Shown: piece after piece, positions 53,790-62,644 of the stretch
How positions within the stretch are numbered: the first letter of the stretch is position 1
How the letters are laid out: each line of letters opens with the position of its first letter
Assembly (NCBI RefSeq): GCF_034119865.1
Contig: NZ_CP139421.1
Coordinates: 248,001-312,000 of the forward strand
Length of the DNA: 64,000 nucleotides
Origin: Algoriphagus sp. NG3
GTDB taxonomy: Bacteria; Bacteroidota; Bacteroidia; Cytophagales; Cyclobacteriaceae
Reading direction: 5' to 3'
Position numbers and translations under genes: made by a program
Notes under the pieces: generated by a model
Databases searched by the model: none
Told to the model about the DNA's origin: nothing
The model's input: the letters and a program-made list of their open reading frames with translations, nothing else

Positions 53790-55211
53790 ATGGCCAAATC
53801 AAAAGAAAAGGAGCTGGTAATCATCGGGGCGGGACCTGGCGGCTATGCGGCGGCATTCAGAGCAGCGGATCTTGGGCTTCAAGTTACCCTCATTGGTACG
53901 GATATCGATCCTGGAGGTACTTGTCTTTATGAAGGTTGTATCCCGTCAAAAACCCTGATAGAAGTGCTGAAGACCAAGGATGATGCTGCCACAGCAAAGG
54001 AGTGGGGGCTGGAATTCGGCAAGCCTACTATTGATGTAGAGGCTTTGGCTACATGGAAAGATGAAATTGTGAAAAAACTTACCGGGGGAGTAGGGTTGCT
54101 TTCCACAGATCGGGAGATAGAATACATAAAAGGGAAAGCAGTATTCCTTTCGGAAAATGAACTGGAGATCCAGCCAGTGGAAGGTAAACCGTACCCCGTG
54201 ACTTTCAAAAATGCAATCCTGGCTACCGGAGCTGTGCCGAAGGAATTACCGGAGGCTAAGTTTGATTCGGAGAGGATCATAGATTCTACTACTGCTCTGG
54301 AGTTGAAAGAAATCCCTAAAAGGATGCTTGTAATCGGAGGAGGATATATTGGTCCCTCACTCGGGAGCATTTATGCGTCTCTGGGCTCTAAAGTGACTTT
54401 GGTGGAGGAGACGAAAAGACTTTTGTCATGGGTAGATCCTGATCTGGCTACTATCTACACCAAGGAGAATGAGGGGCTTTTCAAAACCATGCTTTTTGAA
54501 ACCACCTTATTAAAAGAGGTGAAAGTCGATAAGAAAAAGGTAAAAGTGAAGTTGGAAACCAAAGGAAAGGAATGGGAAGAGACCTTTGATTTGGTTTTGG
54601 TAGCTATGGGGAGGATTCCCAATACCCAATCTTTGGATCTGGAAAAAGCAGGTATAGAGACGGATAGCGGGGGTTTTATCCAGGTAGATGATCAAAGGAG
54701 AACAGCCAAGCAGAACGTTTTTGCCATCGGCGACCTTGTCAACCAAGCTCTTTTTGCAAATAAAGCATCCCATGAGGGCAAATTCGTGGCAGGGCTAATA
54801 GCCGGTAAACACAGAGATAAATTTGACCCCAAAGCTATTCCTTCCATCGTGGCTACCACCAGAACAGAAATGGCCTGGTGCGGTTTGACGGAAGCCGAAG
54901 CAAAACAGCAAGAAATAGAAATCAGAGTGGCGAAATTTCCATGGTCAGCTTCAGGAAGAGCTGCTTCTATGGGGTTAAGGCGAGGGCTTACGAAACTTAT
55001 CATCGATTCCCAGAGCAATAAGATCCTAGGAGGGGGAGTGGTAGGGGAAAAGGCAGGCAGTTTGATTGCTGAAATCGCATTTGCTTTGCAAATCTCCGCC
55101 AGTGCAGAGGATATAGCCCTTACCGTACATCCGCATCCCACACTCTCGGAGAGTATCATGGAAGCCGCGGAAGCTTACCAGGGAACCGCCACTCATTTGG
55201 CAGGGGGGTAA
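53790..55211 (+). CDS. Dihydrolipoamide dehydrogenase-like E3, copy 1 (altered flavin-site motif)
   Basis: I chose the ATG at 53790 (473 residues). FAD motif IIGAGPGGYAAAFRAADLG, redox disulfide Cys45/Cys50 in GGTCLYEGCIPSK, the NAD motif GGGYIG, and the C-terminal HPHPTLSE with the catalytic His-Glu are all present. However, the motif that normally reads GLELG is GPSLG: Ser190 replaces the conserved Glu that pairs with Lys54 beside the flavin. The interface block also differs (TTRTEMAWCGLTE instead of THPEIAWCGVTE). It may be a specialised or partly impaired E3. Copy 2 lies 29 bp downstream. Confidence 0.88.
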   Translation: MAKSKEKELVIIGAGPGGYAAAFRAADLGLQVTLIGTDIDPGGTCLYEGCIPSKTLIEVLKTKDDAATAKEWGLEFGKPTIDVEALATWKDEIVKKLTGGVGLLSTDREIEYIKGKAVFLSENELEIQPVEGKPYPVTFKNAILATGAVPKELPEAKFDSERIIDSTTALELKEIPKRMLVIGGGYIGPSLGSIYASLGSKVTLVEETKRLLSWVDPDLATIYTKENEGLFKTMLFETTLLKEVKVDKKKVKVKLETKGKEWEETFDLVLVAMGRIPNTQSLDLEKAGIETDSGGFIQVDDQRRTAKQNVFAIGDLVNQALFANKASHEGKFVAGLIAGKHRDKFDPKAIPSIVATTRTEMAWCGLTEAEAKQQEIEIRVAKFPWSASGRAASMGLRRGLTKLIIDSQSNKILGGGVVGEKAGSLIAEIAFALQISASAEDIALTVHPHPTLSESIMEAAEAYQGTATHLAGG

Positions 55212-55240
55212 AAACTTGTAAATCCTTTATTGATAAGAAT

Positions 55241-56674
55241 ATGACAGCAGATAGGAAATCGGAAATAGTCATCATCGGAGCTGGCCCTGGCGGCTATGCG
55301 GCAGCGTTCAGGGCTGCGGATCTAGGTCTGGAGGTTACCTTGATAGATCCAGAGGCAAATCCTGGCGGGGTATGTCTTTACAGAGGATGTATTCCTTCCA
55401 AAACCTTGCTCCATATCTCCAAAGTGAAGCAGGATTCACTTAATGCGAGTAAAAGCGGAATAAATTATAAAAATCCCAAAGTCGATTTAAAGAAAATCAA
55501 TGCTTGGAAAGATAAGGTAGTCGAAAAACTCACTACTGGATTGGGACAACTTGCCAAGCATCGTAAGATTGAGTACATCAGGGGAAAAGCAAAATTCAGA
55601 TCTGAGAATTCTCTTGATGTGGAAAAGAATGATGGTGGAAATAGTATTCTTGAATTTCAAAAAGCTGTGATCGCAACAGGATCAATTCCTACGCACTTAC
55701 CGCATATAAAAATAGATCATCAGGTGATTATGGATTCTACTGACGCTTTGGAGCTCAAAGATGTTCCTGACCAGCTGCTTGTCATAGGAGGAGGATATAT
55801 CGGACTGGAACTGGGTAGCGTATATGCCGCTTTGGGATCTAAAGTAACAATTGCGGAAATGACCTCAGGCTTGCTGCCAGGAGCTGATCGGGATCTGGTG
55901 GAAGTGTTTGAAGAGGAGAGTAAGGGACTTTTTGAAGCCTTGCACTTAAATACCAAAGTGGAGAAAGTAGAACTTGGAAAAGAGGGGCAAGCAAAGACAA
56001 TTCTAGTGTCAGATGAAGGAAAGCAAGAAAAAGAATATGATAAGGTGCTGGTGGCTGTGGGAAGAAAGCCAAACACAGATTCCTTGAATCTGGGAAAAGC
56101 GAATCTGAAGACAGATGAAAAAGGGTTTTTGAAAGTAGATGAGCAGCGTAAAACCCAGGTGGAGAACATCTATGCAATTGGAGATATTACAGGAGAACCC
56201 CTTCTTGCCCATAAAGCAACGCATGAAGGCAGGGTAGTGGCGGAAGTGTTGGCAGGAGAAGCAGGTGCCGGATATGCACCGAAAGTTATCCCCGGAATAG
56301 TTTTTACCCATCCGGAAATCGCCTGGTGTGGGGTGACGGAAACTCAGGTGGAAGAGAAAAGTCTGGATGCAAAGGTGATCAAATTTCCTTGGACAGCCTC
56401 TGGTAAGGCGGTGTCACTGGATGCTGAGACAGGACTGACAAAACTCATATTTGATGCTGAAACAGGGAGGATACTTGGAGGGGGCGTAGCGGGAAAAGAT
56501 GCTGGGATTTTGATTTCCCAAATCTGCCTTGCCATAGAAATGGCGGCTACAGCGCAAGAAATAGCGGAAACTGTACATCCGCATCCAACGCTCTCTGAGA
56601 CCATCATGGAAGCAGCTGAGCTTTTTCTCGAAAGTGCCACTCATATGGAAAGCACTAAACTTGAGCAAGCCTAA
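55241..56674 (+). CDS. lpdA: Dihydrolipoamide dehydrogenase (E3), copy 2
   Basis: This 477-residue protein contains every canonical E3 element: FAD motif IIGAGPGGYAAAFRAADLG, Cys45/Cys50 in GGVCLYRGCIPSK, GGGYIGLELGSVYAALGSKV with Glu190, YAIGDITGEPLLAHKATHEG, FTHPEIAWCGVTE, and the C-terminal HPHPTLSETIMEAAE. It reoxidises dihydrolipoamide on E2 and reduces NAD+. It is clearly a tandem paralogue of copy 1, and residue numbering of the motifs coincides exactly. This copy probably supplies normal E3 activity to the complex. Confidence 0.95.
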   Translation: MTADRKSEIVIIGAGPGGYAAAFRAADLGLEVTLIDPEANPGGVCLYRGCIPSKTLLHISKVKQDSLNASKSGINYKNPKVDLKKINAWKDKVVEKLTTGLGQLAKHRKIEYIRGKAKFRSENSLDVEKNDGGNSILEFQKAVIATGSIPTHLPHIKIDHQVIMDSTDALELKDVPDQLLVIGGGYIGLELGSVYAALGSKVTIAEMTSGLLPGADRDLVEVFEEESKGLFEALHLNTKVEKVELGKEGQAKTILVSDEGKQEKEYDKVLVAVGRKPNTDSLNLGKANLKTDEKGFLKVDEQRKTQVENIYAIGDITGEPLLAHKATHEGRVVAEVLAGEAGAGYAPKVIPGIVFTHPEIAWCGVTETQVEEKSLDAKVIKFPWTASGKAVSLDAETGLTKLIFDAETGRILGGGVAGKDAGILISQICLAIEMAATAQEIAETVHPHPTLSETIMEAAELFLESATHMESTKLEQA

Positions 56675-56879
56675 ACGAGCTGAATCATAAGTTTATGCTA
56701 ATTAAAATATGTGTATCCTCCTAACTGCACATGTGTATTTGGGGTTAATGCCAGAAGTTCAAATTAGGCAATTCCCTCAGCCGCGGCGGAGGGCAAGGGG
56801 GATTTTCCGATGAATAAAACCAGATATAATTCCGGTACATACATTTATGTGTATACTCATAAATTAAGATAAATAACCC

Positions 56880-57887
56880 ATGAACAGAATACTTATCGCC
56901 TTGAATTCAATTCTCTTTTTTTGCGCTTGCAATTTTGCTTTTGCTCAGCAAAGCGAGCTCAAATCGTTAGATCTTGACCTTTCGAATTACGACTATCCTT
57001 ATGAAGTTCAGTTTCTGAACCTTCATGTTCAAAACCAAGAGCTGAAGATGGGGTACATGGATGTAAGGCCTGAAAAACCAAATGGGAAAAACGTCATGTT
57101 GCTTCATGGCAAAAACTTCAATGGGGCTTATTGGAGAACAACCGTCCAGCACTTGTCCACAAGTGGCTATCGGGTAATTGTGCCCGATCAGATTGGCTTT
57201 GGCAAATCCTCCAAACCAGCATGTTTCCAATACACCTTCCATCAATTGGCTTTGAATACCAAAGCACTTCTTGACTCGCTTACTATTGATAAAGTCAGTG
57301 TACTGGGGCATTCCATGGGAGGAATGCTGGCTACGAGATTCGCTCTTATGTATCCAGAAGTCACCGAAAAACTCATTTTGGAAAATCCCATAGGCCTAGA
57401 AGACTGGAAGCTGAAAGTCCCCTATCAACCAGTGGAGTGGTGGTATCAGAATGAATTGGACAAGGATTATGAGCAGATTAAAGAGTACCAATTGTCAAAT
57501 TACTACCATGGCGACTGGAAGGAAGAGTACAATGAGTGGGTGAAGTTGCTGGCAGGATGGACTCTTAATCCTGAATATGAACGGATTGCCTGGAATGCGG
57601 CACTGACCTATGATATGATTTTTACCCAGCCTATTTTATATGAATTCGGTGAAATCCAAATGCCCACACTGTTAATAATTGGGACAGAAGACAGAACAGC
57701 ACTAGGAAAGCAGCTTGTAAATGAAGAGGTAAGAAAAACCATGGGATTGTATGGGGAGTTGGCGAAAAAGACCCGAGATGCAGTTCCAGATGCCAAACTT
57801 GTAGAAATCCAAAATGTAGGTCACCTGCCTCACATTCAAAGTTTCGAAAAGTTTATTAGGCCACTTTTGGAGTTTTTAGCTCAGTAA
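56880..57887 (+). CDS. Secreted alpha/beta hydrolase
   Basis: This 335-residue protein has a signal peptide (MNRILIALNSILFFCACNFA, cleavage after FAQ). Motifs: NVMLLHGKNFNGAYW (oxyanion strand), IVPDQIGFGKSSKP, the nucleophile elbow GHSMGG with Ser145, the acidic strand LLIIGTEDRTALGK, and His in NVGHLPHIQS. The fold is that of epoxide/haloalkane-type and esterase-type hydrolases. It is 205 bp from lpdA and likely independently expressed. Substrate unknown. Confidence 0.85.
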   Translation: MNRILIALNSILFFCACNFAFAQQSELKSLDLDLSNYDYPYEVQFLNLHVQNQELKMGYMDVRPEKPNGKNVMLLHGKNFNGAYWRTTVQHLSTSGYRVIVPDQIGFGKSSKPACFQYTFHQLALNTKALLDSLTIDKVSVLGHSMGGMLATRFALMYPEVTEKLILENPIGLEDWKLKVPYQPVEWWYQNELDKDYEQIKEYQLSNYYHGDWKEEYNEWVKLLAGWTLNPEYERIAWNAALTYDMIFTQPILYEFGEIQMPTLLIIGTEDRTALGKQLVNEEVRKTMGLYGELAKKTRDAVPDAKLVEIQNVGHLPHIQSFEKFIRPLLEFLAQ

Positions 57888-57990
57888 GTGAAAAGAGTCG
57901 TGGGTGTTTGCTTGGCTTAGTTTTTTAGCCGCACGGGAATCCGCAAACTGAGATTAAGGGCTGGGTTTTATGCGTTGAAAAATATTGGGT

Positions 57991-58013
57991 ATTGCCCCTT
58001 TTGCAAGGGCAAT
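57991..58013. terminator. Hairpin after the hydrolase gene
   Basis: ATTGCCC (57991-57997) pairs with GGGCAAT (58007-58013) across a 9-base loop, about 100 bp past the hydrolase stop and 85 bp before the convergent small gene. It could terminate either strand; there is no strong U-tract. Confidence 0.4.
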
Positions 58014-58098
58014 TGTAGTGAATTCACTTGAGGGCTTAACAAAAATCCAATTTTTATAGCAATGTTGTTGTTATCGCCAATTTAGCAATCCCCACTTT

Positions 58099-58410
58099 CT
58101 AATAGTTCATGCTCATTTGAGAACTGTTTTTGAAAAACCCTTCTCCGTTATTCATGAAATTCAAGCATTCACACCTAAACGCTAAAGCATAATTGGCGTG
58201 GGCTTTTATGATAGATCGGATAATATGATCGAGCTGGTTGAATTTTAATTTGGATCGATCCAAAAGCTTAATGTATAATGGCTTGTACGGAGACTCTTCA
58301 AGATGCTCCCCATATAGATTTATTTTGATTATTGGATCGGAGTTATGTAAATGATGGGCGAGATCGTGTTCATTAATAAATAAGTAGTTGGGTTGGGTTT
58401 GAGTTTTCAT
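58099..58410 (-). CDS. Hypothetical protein, 103 residues
   Basis: I prefer the ATG at 58410 (MKTQTQPNYLFINEHDLAHH); an upstream ATG at 58431 adds seven residues. It has no signal peptide or membrane helix and no family I recognise. It is rich in His, Asn and Leu, with a central helix-like stretch (LDHIIRSIIKAHANYALAF). It is isolated, flanked by AT-rich sequence. Coding status is supported only by the open frame. Confidence 0.45.
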   Translation of the reverse strand: MKTQTQPNYLFINEHDLAHHLHNSDPIIKINLYGEHLEESPYKPLYIKLLDRSKLKFNQLDHIIRSIIKAHANYALAFRCECLNFMNNGEGFFKNSSQMSMNY

Positions 58411-58431
58411 AGCTAGAGGTGGTTGGTTCAA

Positions 58432-58734
58432 CTTGCACTAAGTTATAAACAAAAAAATAAGAATTAAACTTTTTTACAGCATTATATCAAGAAAATTTTA
58501 AATATAAATTAGTAACTAATAAGGTCATATATCATATAAGCATGAAAAAATACAATATTTTGATTTTTCGAGTTAGTGCCCTTAACTCCACTTGGATGTT
58601 TCCATGTAAGTAATCGAGCCTGGAATTAGGACTCTTAGGCCAGTATAAAGGCAAAAACAGTCCAATACTGACTACGACTTTGGACATGCATAGCCAATAA
58701 ATTAGATCAGATGACAGAAAATCTTCTGGATCTA
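58432..58734. other. AT-rich gap of 303 bp
   Basis: I see no gene or strong hairpin here. A 23-codon frame near 58542 has no support. The region presumably contains the promoter of the minus-strand gene at 58410. Confidence 0.4.
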
Positions 58735-59232
58735 TTACAAAACCTTTGCTTCATCTTGCAATTGGTACCACAGTTCAGGGTTATCGGTAATAAGCTGGAA
58801 TACATTTACACTCACAATACCGAAGACAATATGAGCTAGAAACAACGCTATAAAGTAGTGGATTTGGGAGATTTTGGGAGGGTAATTATGTAAGGTGAAA
58901 TAGGCTTTCCACACGATGATTGCTACTATTCCACTTGCCGCACCAATAAGGACAGAATCCTGGAAGTTAATCCTGAAAGCCCCCCAGTTCCACAATAGAA
59001 AATAGCCGAAGGAGAAAATAACGCCTACTCCAAAATGGCCAAGAACCCCTACAATTAGTGAGTTTTTTCCCGGATTTCTGAAATTTTCATCTCCAGCGAG
59101 CATGCTGCCAAGCAAGTGGGTGACTTTGGTGAATTTCCCGGTGAGCACAGCATAAAGATACATTATACAGGTCATGGCTATCGTTCCGGCTATTCCGGAA
59201 AGGATGGTGATCATAAAGTGGGTAAAGTCCAT
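58735..59232 (-). CDS. Four-helix membrane protein of unknown function
   Basis: This 165-residue protein has four predicted membrane segments: ITILSGIAGTIAMTCIMYLY, VGVLGHFGVGVIFSFGYFLL, SVLIGAASGIVAIIVWKAYF and YFIALFLAHIVFGIVSVNVF. Histidines occur within or beside helices 2 and 4 (GHFG, LAHIV), which might bind metal or haem, but this is speculation. I do not recognise the family. It is followed on the same strand, upstream, by the SDR and alcohol dehydrogenase genes, 124 bp away. Confidence 0.75.
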   Translation of the reverse strand: MDFTHFMITILSGIAGTIAMTCIMYLYAVLTGKFTKVTHLLGSMLAGDENFRNPGKNSLIVGVLGHFGVGVIFSFGYFLLWNWGAFRINFQDSVLIGAASGIVAIIVWKAYFTLHNYPPKISQIHYFIALFLAHIVFGIVSVNVFQLITDNPELWYQLQDEAKVL

Positions 59233-59356
59233 TTCAGAGTCTGGGGTTTAATGGCTAATTGGAAAGAAGGCAAAGCCTAGTAGGGTTTTGCTCTTTTCAT
59301 TTTTCTAGCATGTAGCATTTCTTCTAATGTACAAGCCCTCTATCAGAGGAAAGATT

Positions 59357-60154
59357 TTATTCTCTATCAACTGGTTTTTGTTGTTCGTCAAATTGTTTGG
59401 CAAGCTGTTCATCAGGCGTGATGTTGGCCATGGTGGAGCTTACCTTGTTTGTGAACCCAGATACCACCTTATCATCATTGTTCATCAAAGCTTCATAACC
59501 GTCTCTTGCTACATCTTTTGGATCGGATAAATTGTCCTTATCCTGCACAATTTTACTTTCGTTCATATTAGCCTTGTTAAAGAAATCAGTATCTGTAGCT
59601 CCCGGCAACAGGGCAGTGACAGTTACATTTCTGTCTTGAACTTCATGCCGAATAGCTTCAGTGAACGATAATACGAAAGCCTTGGTACCATGATATACAG
59701 ACTGCCACGGGCCTGGGGCTTTTCCTGCAATCGATGACAGGTTCAGTATTTTGCCAGATTTTTTAGCAGTCATTTTCCTTACAAAATGCTTGGTAAGGAT
59801 TACCAGTGAGGAGATGTTGAGATTTATAATGTCCAGTTCACGTCTGATGTCCGTGTCCTCAAATTTACCATACAGTCCTTGCGCTGCATCGTTTACCAGG
59901 ATATCTATATCCACCCCCATGGCTTCTGCTTGTTCGCAGACTGCAAAGGCTGAGTCTGTGTCGAATAGGTCAGCCTGAATGGTTTTTACATCGACTCCGC
60001 AATCTTTAAATTTGATTGCTTTGGCTTGTAATTCATTTAGATCACGTGACACAATAATCAGGTTGTATCCGTTTTGTGCAAATAAAAGAGCCAATTCATA
60101 GCCTATTCCACTGGTAGCTCCGGTTATCAGTGCATATGTTTTTTTAGTTTTCAT
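59357..60154 (-). CDS. Short-chain dehydrogenase/reductase (classical SDR)
   Basis: This 265-residue Rossmann protein has the glycine motif TGATSGIG (residues ~12-19), a variant NNAG motif (NDAAQG), catalytic Ser in LNLSSIAGK, and the YxxxK motif in YHGTK. The Arg in VSRD at the end of strand 2 suggests NADP(H). The substrate is unknown; the overall sequence resembles DltE/YqjQ-type SDRs. It lies 18 bp downstream of the zinc alcohol dehydrogenase gene, so the two form an operon of redox enzymes. Confidence 0.9.
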   Translation of the reverse strand: MKTKKTYALITGATSGIGYELALLFAQNGYNLIIVSRDLNELQAKAIKFKDCGVDVKTIQADLFDTDSAFAVCEQAEAMGVDIDILVNDAAQGLYGKFEDTDIRRELDIINLNISSLVILTKHFVRKMTAKKSGKILNLSSIAGKAPGPWQSVYHGTKAFVLSFTEAIRHEVQDRNVTVTALLPGATDTDFFNKANMNESKIVQDKDNLSDPKDVARDGYEALMNNDDKVVSGFTNKVSSTMANITPDEQLAKQFDEQQKPVDRE

Positions 60155-60172
60155 GATGATATAGTTTTTCGG

Positions 60173-61330
60173 TTATGGTTTTAGGACTACTTTGACGCAG
60201 TCATCTTCTTTTTTGTCAAAGAGCTCGTAGCCTTTCGCGGCTTCGGATAATGGCAAAGTATGGGAGATGATATCTTCCAGGATTACTTTATTATTCTGTA
60301 CCAGGTCGAACAATTTGTCTATATAATTCAATACAGGAGCTTGTCCTTGTTTGATCGTGATCGCTTTATCAAAAACCCGATGAAGGGGGAAGTTATCATA
60401 AGTGGATCCATATACACCCATTATGCTGACAGTTCCCCCTCTTCTCACTGCTTTGAAAGCCATATCGAGCACTTTCATACTGCCTTTTTCAAAGTGGACA
60501 GTAGCTTTCATTTTATCCAACATCGTCCGCTCTGGTTCAAACCCCACAGCCTCTACACATACATCAGCTCCACGGCCGCCCGTCATCTCTCGGATAGCCT
60601 CAATTACATCCACTTTATGGGGATTTAGAGTATCAACGTAGTTTACGTTTTTAGCCTTTTGAAGGCGGTAGTCAAGGGGATCGATTGCAATCACGCGGCT
60701 GGCACCATTAATCCAGGCAGCTTTCTGGGCCATCAGTCCCACTGGGCCGGATCCAAATACGGCTACTACTTCTCCCCCTTGAAGCTGAGCCCAATCTATA
60801 GCTGACCAGCCGGTAGGAAAAATATCCGTGAGAAATAGAACTTGCTCATCAGTCATCTCTTCCGGGATAATTCTAGGGCTGATGTCTGCATAGGGCACCC
60901 GGACGTATTCTGCCTGCCCTCCGGCGTATCCACCATATAAATCTGTGTAACCAAAGAGTGCCCCACCTTTTTCATCAGTTAGATCGCCGTTTGGGCCATA
61001 ATGTTCATAATTGGAATTCTCACAATGGGTAGATGCCCCATGGTTGCAGAAGAAGCATTGCCCACAGGCAATTGGGAAGGGCACAACCACCCTGTCGCCC
61101 TTAATTAAGTTGGTGACGGATGATCCTACTTCTTCTACAATTCCCATGAATTCATGTCCCATGATCATGTTGCTGGCTTGGGGAACAGCCCCACTTAAAA
61201 TATGGAGATCTGAGCCACAGATAGCAGTGGAGGTTACTTTTAAGATTACATCTCGATCATTTTCTAACTTTGGGTCTTCTACAGTATCTACCTGTATATT
61301 TCCGGGACTGTGAAAAACTGCTGCTTTCAT
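60173..61330 (-). CDS. Zinc-dependent alcohol dehydrogenase (formaldehyde-dehydrogenase-like subgroup)
   Basis: This 385-residue medium-chain dehydrogenase has catalytic-zinc ligands in ICGSDLH and GHEFMG, and a structural zinc site with four Cys in the pattern CxxCxxCx7C (CGQCFFCNHGASTHC). The NAD site is AVFGSGPVGLMAQKAAWING. The insertion GPNGDLTDEKGGALFGYTDL is typical of the glutathione-independent formaldehyde dehydrogenase-like group. It probably oxidises or reduces aldehydes or alcohols under stress. It is first in a two-gene operon with the SDR. Confidence 0.92.
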   Translation of the reverse strand: MKAAVFHSPGNIQVDTVEDPKLENDRDVILKVTSTAICGSDLHILSGAVPQASNMIMGHEFMGIVEEVGSSVTNLIKGDRVVVPFPIACGQCFFCNHGASTHCENSNYEHYGPNGDLTDEKGGALFGYTDLYGGYAGGQAEYVRVPYADISPRIIPEEMTDEQVLFLTDIFPTGWSAIDWAQLQGGEVVAVFGSGPVGLMAQKAAWINGASRVIAIDPLDYRLQKAKNVNYVDTLNPHKVDVIEAIREMTGGRGADVCVEAVGFEPERTMLDKMKATVHFEKGSMKVLDMAFKAVRRGGTVSIMGVYGSTYDNFPLHRVFDKAITIKQGQAPVLNYIDKLFDLVQNNKVILEDIISHTLPLSEAAKGYELFDKKEDDCVKVVLKP

Positions 61331-61859
61331 TTCTATGCTGTTTAGTAATTATAAGGTAACTCTCACGGTGATAACCACCTCATTGCATGAAGCCTATATC
61401 CTTCGATGTAACTTCTGGATGGTGTGGATGTATAAACAAAGCGGTTGCCACCAAGCCAGGTATTGGATTTGATTCTAAGCGGACACCAGTGTATGAGAAG
61501 GACTTCTCTTGCGAATAGCTAGAAAACACTACCTTGCAAAGTGCTTAATTTGAAAAAAATCAGGTGTATTAAAGCTAAAATGCGTTTTTCTTATTAATTG
61601 ACTAGTTGTGTTTTGCCGCATACTCCTAAGTTCTCCTTCATGAGATCGAATACAGCTTACATTTTTGTAAGCCCCGGGACCTACAGCAAAAACAAAAAGA
61701 TGTGGCATAAAACGCACAAGCTGTAACGGCTAGGTGCCGCCTAACGTAATTTTTTGTACAAAGTGATTGTGCTTCTTGTATTACCTACACGATAGCCAAT
61801 AGCCCTATGTGCAATACATTTTGTTGGGCTGATCAACAAATACCTTTACACTACTGATC
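61331..61859. other. 529-bp gene-free region
   Basis: No credible gene is visible; a 62-codon minus-strand frame (61529-61717) has no signal of coding. The region presumably carries the promoter of the alcohol dehydrogenase operon near its left end. Confidence 0.4.
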
Positions 61860-62052
61860 GTGCCTTTGGCATGGGAAATCATTTTTCCGGAAATGAGTTG
61901 GTTTAAGCGTTTGTGCCAAAGGCACAACAGGTAACCGTCCTGAATGCAGCAAAGCGAAATTCAGGGTTGGGAAATCCGAATGAATTCGCCAAGAGTGCCA
62001 ACGGCACGATCGGTAAATCCTGGGTCACTCCTATAGGTAGGGATTCCTATAG
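61860..62052. other. Dense hairpin region, candidate structured RNA or intron remnant
   Basis: Five perfect inverted pairs occur in 193 bp: GTGCCTTTGGCA (61860-61871) with TGCCAAAGGCAC (61914-61925); palindrome TTTCCGGAAA (61884-61893); CCTGAAT/ATTCAGG (61939-61945, 61959-61965); GTGCC-AAC-GGCAC (61995-62007); and CTATAGG/CCTATAG (62031-62037, 62046-62052). The short frame 61913-62104 across it does not resemble a protein. The 5' part of a group II intron is one possibility; no domain V was recognised. Confidence 0.5.
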
Positions 62053-62130
62053 CTCGGGTAAAAACCATGGAGGCTTGATGGCTATGGGATCCAACACAAG
62101 TTAACTACATAATCAAGCATCACGATCGCT

Positions 62131-62151
62131 GACCAGATATTCAGACTGGTC
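62131..62151 (-). terminator. Hairpin downstream of the response-regulator gene
   Basis: GACCAG (62131-62136) and CTGGTC (62146-62151) form a 6-bp stem 33 bp past the stop of the minus-strand response regulator. It is weak and lacks a U-tract. Confidence 0.35.
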
Positions 62152-62183
62152 CTTGATACGGGATAGATTGCGTCTATTGAAAA

Positions 62184-62624
62184 TTATACGACCATTAGGA
62201 AATTGTCCTTACTTAATCCAGTGCTGTGATACTGGTGATTTACTGTGATTACTTTGTAAAGGATTGATTTAAGGATTTCAAAGTCTGAGGGTTTCTTAAT
62301 GTAAATGTTTGCGCCATGGATAAGACAGTCATCTATGTCTTTTTGGGCACTAGAAGTGGAATATATTGCCACGGACAGGTTCTTTAAAATCTCTGTCCTG
62401 CGCATTTCCACAAGGCATTCAATTCCTCCTTTGACCGGCATATTCAGATCCAGGAAGATCAGCTCCGGCAATAGGGTGTCTGGTCTTTTTAAATAATTAA
62501 GCAAGTCTATACCGTTTACCACCCATTCCAAGGAAATTGCTAGATCGAGCTGTTCGATCGCTTCAATGAAAAACAATCGATCATCATCGTCATCATCTGC
62601 TAAAAGTATATTGATATGCTTCAT
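62184..62624 (-). CDS. Stand-alone response regulator receiver (Rcp1-like)
   Basis: This 146-residue single receiver domain has an acidic pocket (LLADDDDDDRLFF), phospho-acceptor Asp in LIFLDLNMPVKGG, a Ser/Thr switch in AIYSTSS and the conserved Lys in YIKKPSD. No output domain is attached. Such proteins relay phosphate or bind a partner kinase. It follows the AraC-type gene by 20 bp on the same strand, so the pair is probably cotranscribed. No cognate kinase is adjacent. Confidence 0.9.
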   Translation of the reverse strand: MKHINILLADDDDDDRLFFIEAIEQLDLAISLEWVVNGIDLLNYLKRPDTLLPELIFLDLNMPVKGGIECLVEMRRTEILKNLSVAIYSTSSAQKDIDDCLIHGANIYIKKPSDFEILKSILYKVITVNHQYHSTGLSKDNFLMVV

Positions 62625-62644
62625 GATTTTCTGTAGTTAGAATA

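Noticed and set aside
61715..61745. Possible integron attC-like site around GCCTAAC
   Set aside because: Only one end motif (GCCTAAC) was found, and there is no matching partner site or integrase.
61913..62104. 63-codon plus-strand frame
   Set aside because: It begins with GTG inside an inverted repeat and crosses three hairpins; the translation matches no family and is better explained as structured non-coding sequence.
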